DNA of 64,000 bases, taken from Leifsonia virtsii. Lineage in GTDB: Bacteria > Actinomycetota > Actinomycetes > Actinomycetales > Microbacteriaceae. Below the pieces are notes generated by a model. It made no database searches. It had not been told where the DNA came from and worked only from the letters and a program-made list of their open reading frames with translations. The stretch's first letter is position 1. Every line of letters starts with the position of its first letter. The position numbers and the translations under genes were made by a program. This document shows positions 43,996-52,947 of the stretch, piece after piece. The DNA lies in assembly GCF_030433675.1 (NCBI RefSeq), contig NZ_JAROCB010000001.1:891623-955622 (forward strand). The letters are read 5' to 3'.

Positions 43996-45213
43996 ATGGA
44001 CCCCCGTGTCGCCACCGTCGTGCTCGTCCCCCTGCTCGGCGTCGCCGCGGCGCTGCTCACCACGGCGGTTGGCCGGTTCGTCAAGATCCCGCTGGTCGTC
44101 TTCGAGATCGTGCTCGGGCTCCTGATCGGGCCGAGCGTGCTCGGCTGGGTGCCGGAGACCGACTCGCTGGCGGCGCTGTCGAACTTCGGCCTCGCCTTCC
44201 TGTTCTTCATGGCCGGGAACGAGATCGACTTCCGCTCCATCGCCGGGCGACCGCTGCGCACCGCGTCGCTCGGCTGGCTGGCCTCGCTCGCCGCCGGCAT
44301 CCTGCTCTCCACCCTGATCGCGGGATCGCTCGTCACCGGCGTCTACATCGGCATCGCCCTCACCTCCACGGCTCTCGGGACGCTGATGCCGGTGCTGCGG
44401 GACGCGGGCGAGATGCACACGCCGTTCGGGAGGGCCGTCACGGCGGTCGGAGCCGTCGGCGAGTTCGGCCCGCTGCTCGCGATCTCGCTGTTCCTCAGCG
44501 GGCGCAAGCCCCTCGCCGCCGCCCTGGTGCTGATCGGGTTCGCGATCGTCGCGGGCGGCGCGATCTGGTTCGCCTCCCGTGGCGGCCACCCCCGCTTCCA
44601 CCGCCTGGTGCGGGCGACGCTGCACACCAGCGGCCAGTTCGCGATCCGGTTCGTCGTGCTGGTGATCGCGGCGCTCGTCGGGCTGAGCATCGCGCTCGGA
44701 CTGGACATGCTGCTCGGCGCGTTCGCTGCCGGGGTCCTGTGCCGCATCCTGCTCTCCGGCGCGGAGCCGTCGGACGCCCACCACATCGAGAGCAAGCTGG
44801 AGGCGGTGGCCTTCGGTGTGCTCGTGCCGATCTTCTTCATCAACACCGGGATCGGCTTCGACCTGCCCGCGCTGCTCGGCGACCCGAGCGCGCTCATCCT
44901 GCTGCCGGTGTTCCTCGTCCTGCTACTGGTGATCCGGGGCGTGCCGGGGTCGTTCTCCGCGCCGCCGGGGTCGACGTTCCGCGACCGGGGCGCGCTCACG
45001 CTGCTCAGCGCGACGGGGTTGCCGATCATCGTCGCGGTGACGGCCATCGGCGTGCGCGAGCACGACCTCGAGAGCGGCACCGCGACCGCACTCGTCGGAG
45101 CCGGGATGCTGTCGGTGCTGCTGTTCCCGCTGCTCGCGCTCACGCTGCGGCGGCGCTCCTCCGACGGCGGTGTGCGCCCGGCCGACCCGGACGCCGTGCC
45201 GGTCGAGGGCTGA
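43996..45213 (+). CDS. Cation:proton antiporter (CPA2/KefB-like)
   Basis: 405-residue membrane protein with about 12 helices of the monovalent cation:proton antiporter-2 family. The motif near helix 5 (GLSIALGLDMLLGAFAAGVL) carries the Asp used for ion exchange. It lacks the C-terminal TrkA-N domain of KefB/KefC, so no NAD- or glutathione-type gating is expected. Probable role in K+ or Na+ and pH balance. A palindrome follows 9 bp after the stop. Confidence 0.92.
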   Translation: MDPRVATVVLVPLLGVAAALLTTAVGRFVKIPLVVFEIVLGLLIGPSVLGWVPETDSLAALSNFGLAFLFFMAGNEIDFRSIAGRPLRTASLGWLASLAAGILLSTLIAGSLVTGVYIGIALTSTALGTLMPVLRDAGEMHTPFGRAVTAVGAVGEFGPLLAISLFLSGRKPLAAALVLIGFAIVAGGAIWFASRGGHPRFHRLVRATLHTSGQFAIRFVVLVIAALVGLSIALGLDMLLGAFAAGVLCRILLSGAEPSDAHHIESKLEAVAFGVLVPIFFINTGIGFDLPALLGDPSALILLPVFLVLLLVIRGVPGSFSAPPGSTFRDRGALTLLSATGLPIIVAVTAIGVREHDLESGTATALVGAGMLSVLLFPLLALTLRRRSSDGGVRPADPDAVPVEG

Positions 45214-45222
45214 CGCCGACCG

Positions 45223-45286
45223 CGCCTGCTTGACACGACACGCCGCCCGGCGAAAGCCACCGACGGCGTGTCGCGTCAACCAGGCG
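45223..45286. repeat. Long palindrome with CGACACGCCG in both arms
   Basis: Arms of 23 bp (45223-45245 and 45264-45286, two mismatches) around an 18-base loop, between the convergent antiporter and LysR genes. CGACACGCCG occurs at 45236-45245 and its complement at 45264-45273. Candidate two-way terminator and a member of the shared motif family. Confidence 0.7.
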
Positions 45287-45290
45287 GTCG

Positions 45291-46145
45291 TCAGGCGACG
45301 CGGCTGACCGCCCGGGCGAGGATCGCGGTGGTCAGGGCCTCCACCGGCTCACGGGCGGCCGAGGGGTTCGACAGCAGCGTGAAGTCGATGCCGCCGAGCT
45401 CGGGCAGCCCGAACCGGTTGGTCACCTTGATGAGGTCGGTGGGGATGAGCGAGCGCGGGAACACCGCGACCCCGATGCCGGCGCGGACCGCGGCGAGCAC
45501 CCCGTTCACCTCCCGCGTGTTGCAGGTGATCCGCCACGTGCGGCCTGCCGCCTCCAGCGCGTCGATCGCCGCCTGGCGGCTGATGCTCGGCCCCTGGTAC
45601 GCGATCAGCGGCACCGGCCCCTCGGGATCGAGCATCGTTTTCTCCTGCCCCATCCACACCAGCTCGTCGGTCGCGACGACGGTGCCGTCGGTGGTGCCCG
45701 GCGTCTGCTTGATGAAGATGAGGTCGAGCTGCCCGGCCTTCAGCTTGCGGTGCAGCGGCCCGGACTGGTCGACGGTCAGCTCCAGGTTGATCTGAGGGTT
45801 CTGCTGCCGGTAGTGCCTCAGGATGCGCGGCAGCGTCGTGATTGCGAGGTCGTCCGCCGCCCCGAAGCGCAGCCGGCCGCGCATGGCCGAGCCGCTGAAG
45901 TAGCTGTCCGCCTCGGCGTGAGCCGCCAGGATCGCGCGCGCGAAACCGGCCATCGCGTCCCCGTTGTCCGTCAGCCGCACGTCGCGGGTGTCGCGGGCGA
46001 TCAGCTGGCGCTTGGCGGCCTGCTCCAGCTTCCGGATGTGCTGGCTGACGGTGGGCTGGCTGATGCCGAGCCGCGCCGCAGCACGGGTGAAGCTGCGCGT
46101 GTCGGCCACGGCGAGGAAGGTCTGGAGCAGAACGGGGTCGAACAT
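45291..46145 (-). CDS. LysR-family transcriptional regulator
   Basis: 284-residue regulator. The N-terminal helix-turn-helix (LLQTFLAVADTRSFTRAAARLGISQPTVSQHIRKLE) is typical, and an effector-binding domain fills the rest (GRLRFGAADDLAITTLPRILRHYRQQNP). It is divergent from an MFS pump gene across 123 bp, the usual layout in which it controls the neighbour. No clear T-N11-A box was fixed. The effector is unknown. ATG start at 46145. Confidence 0.94.
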   Translation of the reverse strand: MFDPVLLQTFLAVADTRSFTRAAARLGISQPTVSQHIRKLEQAAKRQLIARDTRDVRLTDNGDAMAGFARAILAAHAEADSYFSGSAMRGRLRFGAADDLAITTLPRILRHYRQQNPQINLELTVDQSGPLHRKLKAGQLDLIFIKQTPGTTDGTVVATDELVWMGQEKTMLDPEGPVPLIAYQGPSISRQAAIDALEAAGRTWRITCNTREVNGVLAAVRAGIGVAVFPRSLIPTDLIKVTNRFGLPELGGIDFTLLSNPSAAREPVEALTTAILARAVSRVA

Positions 46146-46268
46146 GGGCCATCCATTCGGAAATCCAATGGGACTTATAGTGCCGATCGGCTCCAAGAAT
46201 ATCGCGCGACACGTAATGTCGATAAGGAGACTTCATACGGAACCAGCAGACATCGAGGTAACACGAAA

Positions 46269-47612
46269 GTGGCGCACTCCCCCGCGGCCGCCCCGCCCAC
46301 CGGACCCATGCCCGTCCTCTCCGCCCGGCCGCCGTGGCGCGAGACGTTCGCCTCGCTGAGGGTCCCCAACTACCGGCGCTTCGCCGCGAGCAACCTCGTC
46401 GCCAACACCGCGGTGTGGATGCAGCGCATCGCGATGGACTGGCTGGTACTTCAGCTCTCCGGCAGCGTCGCGGCCGTCGGCGTCACCGTGTTCATGCAGT
46501 TCACGCCCATGCTGCTGTTCGGCCTCTGGGGCGGCGTGCTCACCGACCGCTACTCCAAGCAGCGGCTGCTGGTCATCACCCAGTCGTGCGCGGCCGGGCT
46601 CGCCGCCCTGCTCGCCGTCCTCACCCTCAGCGGGGTGATCGAGGTGTGGCACGTCTACGCGATCTCGTTCGTGCTGGGGCTCGTGACGGTGGTCGACAAC
46701 CCGGCCCGGCAGGTGTTCGTGAACGAGCTGGTCGGACCGCGCTACCTGCGCAACGCGATCAGCCTCAACTCCTCGATCTTCCAGCTCGGCGGGCTCATCG
46801 GGCCCGCGCTCGGCGGCATCCTGATCACGGCGGTCGGCGGCGGGTGGTCGTTCGCGATCAACGCCGTCGCGTGCCTCGCGGTCGTCTTCGCCGTCGCGAC
46901 GCTCAAACGGTCGGAGCTGCACGCCTCCCCCGCCGCGCCGCGCGGCAAGGGGCAGCTGGCCGAAGGGATGCGCTACGTCCGACGCAAGCCGGTGATCTTC
47001 TGGACGGTCGTGATGGTCGCGGTGATCGCGGTCTTCGCGTTCAACATGCCGGTGTTTCTCGCCGCCTACGCCAACAACGTGTACCACGTCGGCGCGCAGG
47101 GTTACGGGCTGTTCAACGCGCTCGTCGCGGCCGGAGCGCTCACCGGAGCTCTCGCGTCCACCCGCCGCACCAGCGTGCGGCTCTCGATGGTGGTCGGCAC
47201 CGCCGCGGCGCTCGGGATCGTGCAGGCCGTCGCCGGGTTCGCGCCGGGAGAGATCGCCTTCGGAGCGCTGCTGGTCGGCGTCGGGATCGGGAACCTGCTG
47301 TTCATCACCGCGGCGAACTCGCTCGTGCAGATGTCGTCGAACGTGCAGATCCGCGGGCGCGTGATCTCGCTCTACATCCTGGTGCTGCTCGGCGGGCAGG
47401 CCATCGGCGGACCGCTCATGGGCTGGGTCGTCGAGCAGGTCGGTCCGCACATCGCGATGGCGATCTCCGGTCTCGTCCCCGCCGCGGCTGCCGCGGTGGT
47501 CGCGGTGCTGATCGCCCGGCAGGCCAGCCTGCGCCTCGCCTTCGGGCTGCGCGGCCGGCGGCCCGTCGTCGCGATCGTCAACCGCGCCGGCAAGTCGGGC
47601 GCCCGGCTCTGA
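46269..47612 (+). CDS. MFS transporter, EntS-like
   Basis: 447-residue major facilitator with about 12 helices. The loop 2-3 motif is GGVLTDRYSKQRLL, and the second-half motif around RTSVRLS is weaker. It resembles the enterobactin exporter/tetracycline-type group (MFS_3), consistent with export of a siderophore or drug. The start is GTG at 46269 after GAGGT; an internal ATG at 46308 would remove a Pro/Ala-rich head of 13 residues. It is probably controlled by the divergent LysR regulator. Confidence 0.9.
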   Translation: MAHSPAAAPPTGPMPVLSARPPWRETFASLRVPNYRRFAASNLVANTAVWMQRIAMDWLVLQLSGSVAAVGVTVFMQFTPMLLFGLWGGVLTDRYSKQRLLVITQSCAAGLAALLAVLTLSGVIEVWHVYAISFVLGLVTVVDNPARQVFVNELVGPRYLRNAISLNSSIFQLGGLIGPALGGILITAVGGGWSFAINAVACLAVVFAVATLKRSELHASPAAPRGKGQLAEGMRYVRRKPVIFWTVVMVAVIAVFAFNMPVFLAAYANNVYHVGAQGYGLFNALVAAGALTGALASTRRTSVRLSMVVGTAAALGIVQAVAGFAPGEIAFGALLVGVGIGNLLFITAANSLVQMSSNVQIRGRVISLYILVLLGGQAIGGPLMGWVVEQVGPHIAMAISGLVPAAAAAVVAVLIARQASLRLAFGLRGRRPVVAIVNRAGKSGARL

Positions 47613-47652
47613 CGCCGGTGCCGGGGACTCCTCCGGTATCGTGGAGGCGCAC

Positions 47653-47725
47653 GCCCCCGTAGCTCAGCGGATAGAGCAGGAGCCTTCTAATCTCTTGGTC
47701 GCAGGTTCGATTCCTGCCGGGGGCA
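47653..47725 (+). tRNA. tRNA-Arg (anticodon TCT)
   Basis: 73-base cloverleaf: acceptor GCCCCCG with CGGGGGC, anticodon loop CTTCTAA with TCT, T-arm GGTTCGATTCC. Not interrupted. A palindrome starts nine bases downstream. Confidence 0.95.
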
Positions 47726-47734
47726 CCTCCCACA

Positions 47735-47799
47735 CCATCAGCTCCTGAGTTGTTCGAGCGACACGCCGCGGCGAGGTCGAAGAACTCAGGAGCTGATGG
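47735..47799. repeat. Long palindrome after tRNA-Arg, CGACACGCCG in the loop
   Basis: 23-bp arms (47735-47757 and 47777-47799, one mismatch) around a 19-base loop containing CGACACGCCG (47759-47768). Likely terminator of the tRNA-Arg transcript and, on the other strand, of the thioredoxin-like gene. Confidence 0.7.
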
Positions 47800-47822
47800 C
47801 TGGGCGAGGCGGGAGGATGGAG

Positions 47823-48125
47823 TCAGAGGGCCCGGGCGGCGGCGGAGAGCACCTGCGCGAGCGTGGGGACGCCCTCGGCGCGGAACACCTCGGCGCCGTC
47901 CGCCGACGCCACGATGACGGTCGGGGTCGAACGGATGCCGTCCCGTTCGGCGCGCTCCAGGTTGCGGGCCACATCCAGCTCGGTCACCGCGATCCGCGGC
48001 GCGAGCCGTGCCGCCTCCGCCAGCACCGCGCGCGTCTGCATGCACGGTTCGCAGAAGGCGGAGGTGTAGAGCGTCAGCTGCGCCCCTCCGGTGTCCGCCG
48101 GGTCAACGGCCGGTGTCGTGTCCAC
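47823..48125 (-). CDS. Thioredoxin-like protein
   Basis: 100-residue thioredoxin-fold protein with redox pair FCEPCMQT (CxxC) near residue 28, a cis-Pro region STPTVIV and no signal peptide. It is shorter than thioredoxin and the active site is CEPC rather than CGPC, so partners may differ. The start is GTG (48123-48125). It is divergent from the SGNH hydrolase gene. Probably a cytoplasmic disulfide reductase or chaperone-like protein; function not known. Confidence 0.82.
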   Translation of the reverse strand: MDTTPAVDPADTGGAQLTLYTSAFCEPCMQTRAVLAEAARLAPRIAVTELDVARNLERAERDGIRSTPTVIVASADGAEVFRAEGVPTLAQVLSAAARAL

Positions 48126-48221
48126 CCCGTCAGTGTACGTCGGGCGAAATCGGGACGACCATCCGCCGCCGTACGCCGCGGACGCGCGACGGCGCGCCCC
48201 CGCACGACCCACAATCGTCCC

Positions 48222-49022
48222 GTGAGCCGAACGACCTTCACGCGCTACGTCGCCCTCGGAGACTCGCTCACCGAGGGGCTGTGCGATCCCGCGCCCGGAG
48301 CACCGGACGCGTACCTCGGCTGGGCCGACCGGCTCGCCGGCATCCTCGACGGCGACGCCCGCCTCGCCGGCGCCAGCCTGGAGTTCGCCAACCTCGCCGT
48401 CCGCGGCCGCCGCATCGCGGACGTGGTGGACGGCCAGATCCCGCACGCCCTCGACCTCGCACCCGACCTGGTGTCGGTGATGGTCGGCGGCAACGACCTG
48501 ATGAGCCCCGCTGCCGATCCGGACGCTCTCGCCTCCCGGCTGGAGGGCGGCATCCGGCGGCTCCGCGACGCGGGAACCACCGTGCTGCTCGCGAACATCT
48601 TCGACCCGCAGTTCGCGTTCTTCCTCAAGCCCTTCCGCGGGCGGGCCGCCGTCTTCAACGCCAACATCTGGAGCATCGCGCGCGACCAGCGCGCCACCGT
48701 GCTCGACGTGTGGGGCGTCCGGGAGTTCCGCGACCCGGCGATGTGGGCCTCCGACCGGGTGCACCTGAGCGCGCGCGGCCACCGGCTGCTCGCATCGCAC
48801 GCCGCACACGCGCTCGGCATCCCGTACGCGGAGATCGGCGGACCGGAGGCGGCGGCCGCACCCGCGGCCGAGACCGCCGGCCCGCCCGACTCCGTTCCGC
48901 TGCGGACCTGGCTGCGCGTGTACGCCATCCCGTGGGTCGCGCGGCGGGTGCGGCACGTCTCCACCGGCGACGGCATGGGGCCGAAGCTGCCCGTGCCGCG
49001 GCGCGTCGGAGGCCAGCACTAG
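48222..49022 (+). CDS. SGNH/GDSL hydrolase (cytosolic)
   Basis: 266-residue SGNH hydrolase. Block I GDSLTEG holds the nucleophilic Ser, block III VGGNDL the Asn, and block [11 protein letters not shown] the Asp and His. It has no signal peptide or lipobox, so it probably acts inside the cell on an ester or carbohydrate-linked acyl group. The start is GTG at 48222. It lies 10 bp upstream of orn and is probably co-transcribed with it. The C-terminal 40 residues are basic and lie outside the catalytic domain. Confidence 0.9.
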   Translation: MSRTTFTRYVALGDSLTEGLCDPAPGAPDAYLGWADRLAGILDGDARLAGASLEFANLAVRGRRIADVVDGQIPHALDLAPDLVSVMVGGNDLMSPAADPDALASRLEGGIRRLRDAGTTVLLANIFDPQFAFFLKPFRGRAAVFNANIWSIARDQRATVLDVWGVREFRDPAMWASDRVHLSARGHRLLASHAAHALGIPYAEIGGPEAAAAPAAETAGPPDSVPLRTWLRVYAIPWVARRVRHVSTGDGMGPKLPVPRRVGGQH

Positions 49023-49032
49023 ACTCGCTGGT

Positions 49033-49656
49033 ATGGCTACTTCCTCGGATCGACTGGTCTGGATCGACTGCGAGATGACCGGCCTCGACCTCGAGGTCGA
49101 CGAGCTCGTCGAGATCGCCGTCGTCATCACCGACTTCGAGCTGAACGTCCTCGACCCGGGCCTCAGCATCGTCATCAAGCCCGACGACTCGGCGCTCGCC
49201 AACATGGGCGACTTCGTGCGGCAGATGCACACGACCTCCGGCCTGATCGAGGAGATCCCCAACGGCAAGAGCCTCGCCGAGGCCGAGTACGAGGTGCTGG
49301 AGTACGTGCTGAAGTTCGCGCCGACCGCGCGCACTGCACCGCTCGCGGGCAACACCATCGGCACCGACCGGATGTTCCTCGCCAAGTACATGCCGCGGCT
49401 CGACAACCACCTGCACTACCGCAACGTCGACGTCTCCTCGATCAAGGAGCTCGCCCGCCGCTGGTTCCCGCGCATCTACTTCAACGCTCCGGAGAAGAAC
49501 GGCGGCCACCGCGCGCTCGCCGACATCCTGGAGTCCATCCGCGAACTCGACTACTACCGGTCCGCCGCGTTCGTCGCGCCTCCCGGCCCCACCACCGAAG
49601 ACACGCAAGGCCTGGCCGCGGGTGTGGTGGAAAAATGGGCCCCGCGGATGTACTAG
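49033..49656 (+). CDS. orn: Oligoribonuclease
   Basis: 207-residue DEDDh 3'-5' exonuclease that degrades the shortest RNA fragments, including pGpG from cyclic di-GMP. The first acidic pair is in [10 protein letters not shown] (Asp12, Glu14) and the later site is [10 protein letters not shown]. Length fits the actinobacterial form. It is followed by tRNA-His, a layout common in actinomycetes. ATG start at 49033. Confidence 0.97.
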   Translation: MATSSDRLVWIDCEMTGLDLEVDELVEIAVVITDFELNVLDPGLSIVIKPDDSALANMGDFVRQMHTTSGLIEEIPNGKSLAEAEYEVLEYVLKFAPTARTAPLAGNTIGTDRMFLAKYMPRLDNHLHYRNVDVSSIKELARRWFPRIYFNAPEKNGGHRALADILESIRELDYYRSAAFVAPPGPTTEDTQGLAAGVVEKWAPRMY

Positions 49657-49704
49657 AATCGTCGAGTTGCGTGCGAACGGCTCGATGAGCCGCGAGCAGC
49701 CATG

Positions 49705-49780
49705 GTGGGTATAGCTCAGTTGGTAGAGCGCCTGGTTGTGGTCCAGGAGGTCGCGGGTTCAAGCCCCGTTACTCACCCCA
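49705..49780 (+). tRNA. tRNA-His (anticodon GTG), CCA encoded
   Basis: Acceptor GTGGGTA pairs with TACTCAC; the anticodon loop is TTGTGGT; C73 and encoded CCA follow. The base at 49704 is G and can serve as the G-1 needed for His charging. Its 3' part is copied at 16998-17028. Confidence 0.95.
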
Positions 49781-49785
49781 GTCGT

Positions 49786-49816
49786 GGGCCCGGTTCCGTG
49801 TGAGCCGGGCCCTTTT
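49786..49816 (+). terminator. Intrinsic terminator after tRNA-His
   Basis: 8-bp stem GGGCCCGG (49786-49793) with CCGGGCCC (49805-49812), 11-base loop, then TTTT (49813-49816). Classic Rho-independent terminator. Confidence 0.9.
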
Positions 49817-49831
49817 CCGTACCCGCGGGGG

Positions 49832-49894
49832 GCGACGACTCGTGACGAATCGTCGCGCTTCGTGAGGAAATCGCGGCGATTCGGCACGAATCGC
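49832..49894. repeat. Two short palindromes before the regulator 3' end
   Basis: An imperfect palindrome of 25 bp (49832-49856) and a perfect 8-bp inverted repeat with 3-base spacer (49876-49894: GCGATTCG, GCA, CGAATCGC) in the gap between tRNA-His and the convergent regulator. They may act as the regulator's terminator or as binding sites. Confidence 0.45.
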
Positions 49895-49897
49895 GGG

Positions 49898-50443
49898 TCA
49901 GGAGCCGGGGGCGAGGCGGTGCAGCACGAAGAAGCCGCCGTGGGCGGGCTGGTCCGCACGCTCGTGATCGGTGGAGATGTACTCGTCGAGCACGGCGACG
50001 ATGCGGCGGTCGAGCTCCTCGATCTGCTCCGGCGACAGGTGCAGCGCGAAGCGCGCGTACGTCGCGATGGACGCCGGGCCGGCCTCGGCGAGTTCCTGCT
50101 GGAACGCCTCCACCGGAGCCGCCCCACGGCTCGGGTCCTCGTCCTGCGCCACGGAGAGCCACCAGGTCAGCCCGGTGGAGCGGTACGGCTTCTCGAGCGC
50201 GCCGCTCTCCCCCGTCCGCACCTCGGCGGGCTCGAGGAACCCTGCCGCGACCAGCTGCCGCACATGGTAGTACGCCGTCCCCGGGTCGACGCCGAGCCGG
50301 TCGGCGAGCTGCTTGTTGGTCAGCTCCCGGTCGTTGCACAGCCGCAGGATGCGCAGGCGCAACGGGTGCGACAGCGCCTTGATCTCTTTCGCCGTGGCCG
50401 GGCGACGGCGGGCGTCCGGGTCGTAGGCACGCGGGTCCGTCAT
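49898..50443 (-). CDS. ArsR-like winged-helix transcriptional regulator
   Basis: 181-residue regulator with a winged helix (ALSHPLRLRILRLCNDRELTNKQLADRLG, then GTAYYHVRQLVAAGFLEP). The C-terminal half, with a helical region (LHLSPEQIEELDRRIVAVLDEYI), resembles the homologous regulator at 5273-5962, so the two are paralogues. No metal-ligand cysteines are seen. It is divergent from an MFS pump; an 18-bp palindrome (GATTGA-N6-TCAATC) lies between them and is the likely operator. ATG start at 50443. Confidence 0.88.
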   Translation of the reverse strand: MTDPRAYDPDARRRPATAKEIKALSHPLRLRILRLCNDRELTNKQLADRLGVDPGTAYYHVRQLVAAGFLEPAEVRTGESGALEKPYRSTGLTWWLSVAQDEDPSRGAAPVEAFQQELAEAGPASIATYARFALHLSPEQIEELDRRIVAVLDEYISTDHERADQPAHGGFFVLHRLAPGS

Positions 50444-50479
50444 GGCTCAACGGTACCGCAGATGGAGATTCTTCCAGTC

Positions 50480-50497
50480 GATTGAATTTTCTCAATC
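50480..50497. promoter_or_regulatory. Operator palindrome, candidate
   Basis: GATTGA (50480-50485), six-base spacer, TCAATC (50492-50497) in the 73-bp gap between regulator and pump genes. Perfect inverted repeat and AT-rich; position fits repression of both promoters. Confidence 0.6.
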
Positions 50498-50516
50498 ACT
50501 GTGCCAGGCTGGCGGC

Positions 50517-51764
50517 ATGACGGAGAACGGGCTCGGCGCGCGGTACTGGAAGCTGTGGACCTCCGCCGGCCTCTCCAACCTGGCCGACGGAGTGATGAAG
50601 GTGGCGATCCCGCTCGTCGCCGTGCGCTACACCGACTCCCCCGCCCTGATCGCCGGCCTCGGGTTCGCCTTCACCCTCCCCTGGCTGCTGTTCGCGCTCA
50701 CCGCCGGTGCGCTCGCCGACCGGATGGACCGTCGCCGCCTCCTGCTCGTGGCGAACACCGCCCGGGCGCTCGTGCTGGCGTGCCTCACCGGCGTCGCGGT
50801 GCTGGGCGCCGGATCCATCTGGCTGCTCTACGTCGCCGCCCTCTGCATCGGCGTGGCCGAGACGATCTACGACACGTCGTCGCAGTCGATCCTGCCGCAG
50901 CTGGTCCGGCGCGAGCAGCTGTCGCGGGCGAACGGGCGGCTGTACGCGGCGGAGCTCACCGCGAACGAGTTCGTCGGGCCGCCGCTCGGCGGCTTCCTCG
51001 TCGCCACCGGCATCGCGCTCGCCTTCGGCGCCCCCGTCCTGCTGTGGGTGGCCGCGATCGGCGTGCTCCTCCTCGTGCGCGGGCGTTTCCGCGCCGAGCG
51101 GACGGCGCCGAGCACCATCCGGGCGGACGTCGCCGAGGGCCTCCGCTACCTCCGCCGGAGCACACTGCTGCGCACGCTCGCGATCATGGTCGGCGTCTTC
51201 AACTTCGCCAGCTCCGCGGTGTACACGGTGTTCGTGCTCTACGCGGTCGGCCCGCAATCGGCGATGAAGCTGAGTGAACCCGCATACGGGCTCCTGCTCA
51301 CCGCGTCGGCCGTCGGGAGTGTGCTCGGCACGTTCCTCGCGGAGCCCGTCGAGCGCCTGCTCGGGCGCTCGCGCTCGCTCGTGCTGACCATCCTCGGATC
51401 GCTTCTGCTGCTCGTGACGCCCGCGCTCACGGCGAACCCGTTCCTCATCGGCGCCGGGATGCTGATCGGCGGCATCACCATCTCGATCTGGAACGTGATC
51501 ACCGTCTCGCTGCGCCAGCGCGTGGTCCCGCTGCGGCTGCTCGGGCGCCTGAACAGCGCCTACCGGCTGCTCGCCTGGGGCACGATGCCGCTCGGCGCTG
51601 CCGTCGGCGGCCTGATCGGGCAGCTGTTCGGCGTGCAGTGGGTCTTCGTCGTGATGTCCGCGCTCGTGCTGCTCCAGCTCATCCCGATGCTGTGGGTCAC
51701 CGACCGCCGGATGGACGAGGCGGAGGCCGCGATCGAGGCGGAGGACACCGCCGCGGTTAGTTGA
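50517..51764 (+). CDS. MFS transporter, drug-exporter-like (paralogue of 4020-5273)
   Basis: 415-residue major facilitator with about 12 helices and loop 2-3 motif GALADRMDRRRLL. The N-terminus (SNLADGVMKVAIPLVAVRYTDSPALIAGL) closely matches that of the pump at 4020-5273 (SNLADGIGRTAVPLIATTLT), so the two pump/regulator modules share an origin. Probably a proton-driven exporter of unknown substrate, repressed by the divergent winged-helix regulator. ATG start at 50517. The C-terminus ends in a short Glu/Ala-rich tail. Confidence 0.9.
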   Translation: MTENGLGARYWKLWTSAGLSNLADGVMKVAIPLVAVRYTDSPALIAGLGFAFTLPWLLFALTAGALADRMDRRRLLLVANTARALVLACLTGVAVLGAGSIWLLYVAALCIGVAETIYDTSSQSILPQLVRREQLSRANGRLYAAELTANEFVGPPLGGFLVATGIALAFGAPVLLWVAAIGVLLLVRGRFRAERTAPSTIRADVAEGLRYLRRSTLLRTLAIMVGVFNFASSAVYTVFVLYAVGPQSAMKLSEPAYGLLLTASAVGSVLGTFLAEPVERLLGRSRSLVLTILGSLLLLVTPALTANPFLIGAGMLIGGITISIWNVITVSLRQRVVPLRLLGRLNSAYRLLAWGTMPLGAAVGGLIGQLFGVQWVFVVMSALVLLQLIPMLWVTDRRMDEAEAAIEAEDTAAVS

Positions 51765-52101
51765 CGCGTACACGACTTTGCCAGGATCCATGCCCGAACC
51801 GTCCAGAATAGGCGCCTAGGGTCTTTTTCCGACGGCTTCGACAGCCGTCCGTGCCGCGCAGGCCCGCATCCAGCCCCCAACCCCCGGTCGTCCCCCGCGA
51901 CCGCCCCTGGACGCCCGCCGCTCCCACGCCCGGCACACCCGCGCCGCCGCTCGCGCCCTCCGGACCACGGGTCCACGGGCGCTCATGCACGTTCCGGCGC
52001 GGTCGTCAGCCCGCAGGACTCCTTCCCCGAAGAACGGGGTCCGTTCGCGTGAGCACCGTCGTGCCGTCGCGTCAGGCGGGGAAGCCCGATCCAGGAAATA
52101 C
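51765..52101 (+). other. 337-bp gene-free leader before the transglycosylase-like gene
   Basis: Long upstream region with a perfect 7-bp hairpin (51831-51849) and a 5-bp hairpin (52026-52040, CCCCG / CGGGG), C-rich around 51870-51930. Secreted peptidoglycan enzymes in actinomycetes often have structured leaders, but the cyclic di-AMP riboswitch consensus was not found. No promoter could be fixed with confidence. Confidence 0.35.
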
Positions 52102-52893
52102 ATGCTGAGTACCCTTCGTAACACCGTCAAGAACAGTCCCGTCCCCTTCGGCCGCATCGTCTCCGGTGCCGCCGCCCTGCTGGTCAGCGCCAGCCTCCTC
52201 GCGCCCGCCGTGGCGCAGCAGCAGGAGAGCGAGCGCAAGACCCAGGAGCTCTCCCGGGCCACCGGGATGCGTCACGAGCAGCTGGGCGTCTACGGCGCCA
52301 TCGTCCGTGAGCGCCTGGAGAAGGAGGCGAAGGACACCCTCGCCGCCGCGCAGGCCACTGTCGCCGCGAACCGCCAGAAGGCCGACGCCTCCGCCGCCAC
52401 CACCGCCATCGCCGGGCTGAGCGGCTTCACGAAGCTGAGCGACGACAAGCTGCGCGACACGATCGACACCACCAAGGCGGCCTCGAACGCGCTGGCCAGC
52501 GCCGGCGCCGAGGCTGACCGCAAGGCGGCCGAGGCGGCCGCCGCAGCCGCGGCAGCAGCCGCCGCCGCTGCCGCCGCCGCGAACACCCCGGCCGGCGCCA
52601 AGTCGACCGCAGCCTCCCTCGCCGCCAGCCAGTACGGCTGGGGTGTGGACCAGTTCCAGTGCCTCGACAAGCTGTGGACGCGCGAGTCCGGCTGGAACTA
52701 CCAGGCCTCCAACTCCGGCAGCGGCGCCACCGGCATCCCGCAGGCGCTGCCCGGCAGCAAGATGGCCTCGTTCGGCACCGACTGGGCGACGAACGCCACC
52801 ACCCAGATCAAGTGGGGCCTCGACTACATCTCCCGCGGCTACGGAACGCCCTGCGCCGCGTGGGGCCACTCGGAGTCGGTCAACTGGTACTGA
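52102..52893 (+). CDS. Secreted lytic-transglycosylase-like protein
   Basis: 263-residue exported protein. A signal peptide (basic head, then VSGAAALLVSASLLAPAVA, cleavage near residue 38) is followed by a helical region, an unbroken Ala-rich linker near residues 138-155, and a C-terminal SLT-like domain starting at about 175 (WTRESGWNY with the catalytic Glu, then SGATGIPQALPGS). It likely cuts or remodels peptidoglycan. ATG at 52102 follows AGGA. The long leader upstream suggests control at the RNA level. Confidence 0.85.
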   Translation: MLSTLRNTVKNSPVPFGRIVSGAAALLVSASLLAPAVAQQQESERKTQELSRATGMRHEQLGVYGAIVRERLEKEAKDTLAAAQATVAANRQKADASAATTAIAGLSGFTKLSDDKLRDTIDTTKAASNALASAGAEADRKAAEAAAAAAAAAAAAAAAANTPAGAKSTAASLAASQYGWGVDQFQCLDKLWTRESGWNYQASNSGSGATGIPQALPGSKMASFGTDWATNATTQIKWGLDYISRGYGTPCAAWGHSESVNWY

Positions 52894-52947
52894 CCGGCAC
52901 GACGGGGGCCCGCGGAGGCGTGGCCTGCCGCCGGTAGACTCGCGCGA

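Noticed and set aside
51831..51849. Terminator for the MFS gene at 50517
   Set aside because: The 7-bp hairpin has its T-run before, not after, the stem on the + strand and lies 67 bp past the stop; it does not fit an intrinsic terminator.
51765..52101. Cyclic di-AMP (ydaO-type) riboswitch before the transglycosylase-like gene
   Set aside because: I looked for the conserved arms of the ydaO consensus and did not find them in the right order; only simple hairpins are visible.
52530..52590. Ala-codon repeat as a possible expansion or CRISPR-like repeat
   Set aside because: It encodes a plain Ala-rich linker between signal region and catalytic domain; no spacers or repeat unit structure.
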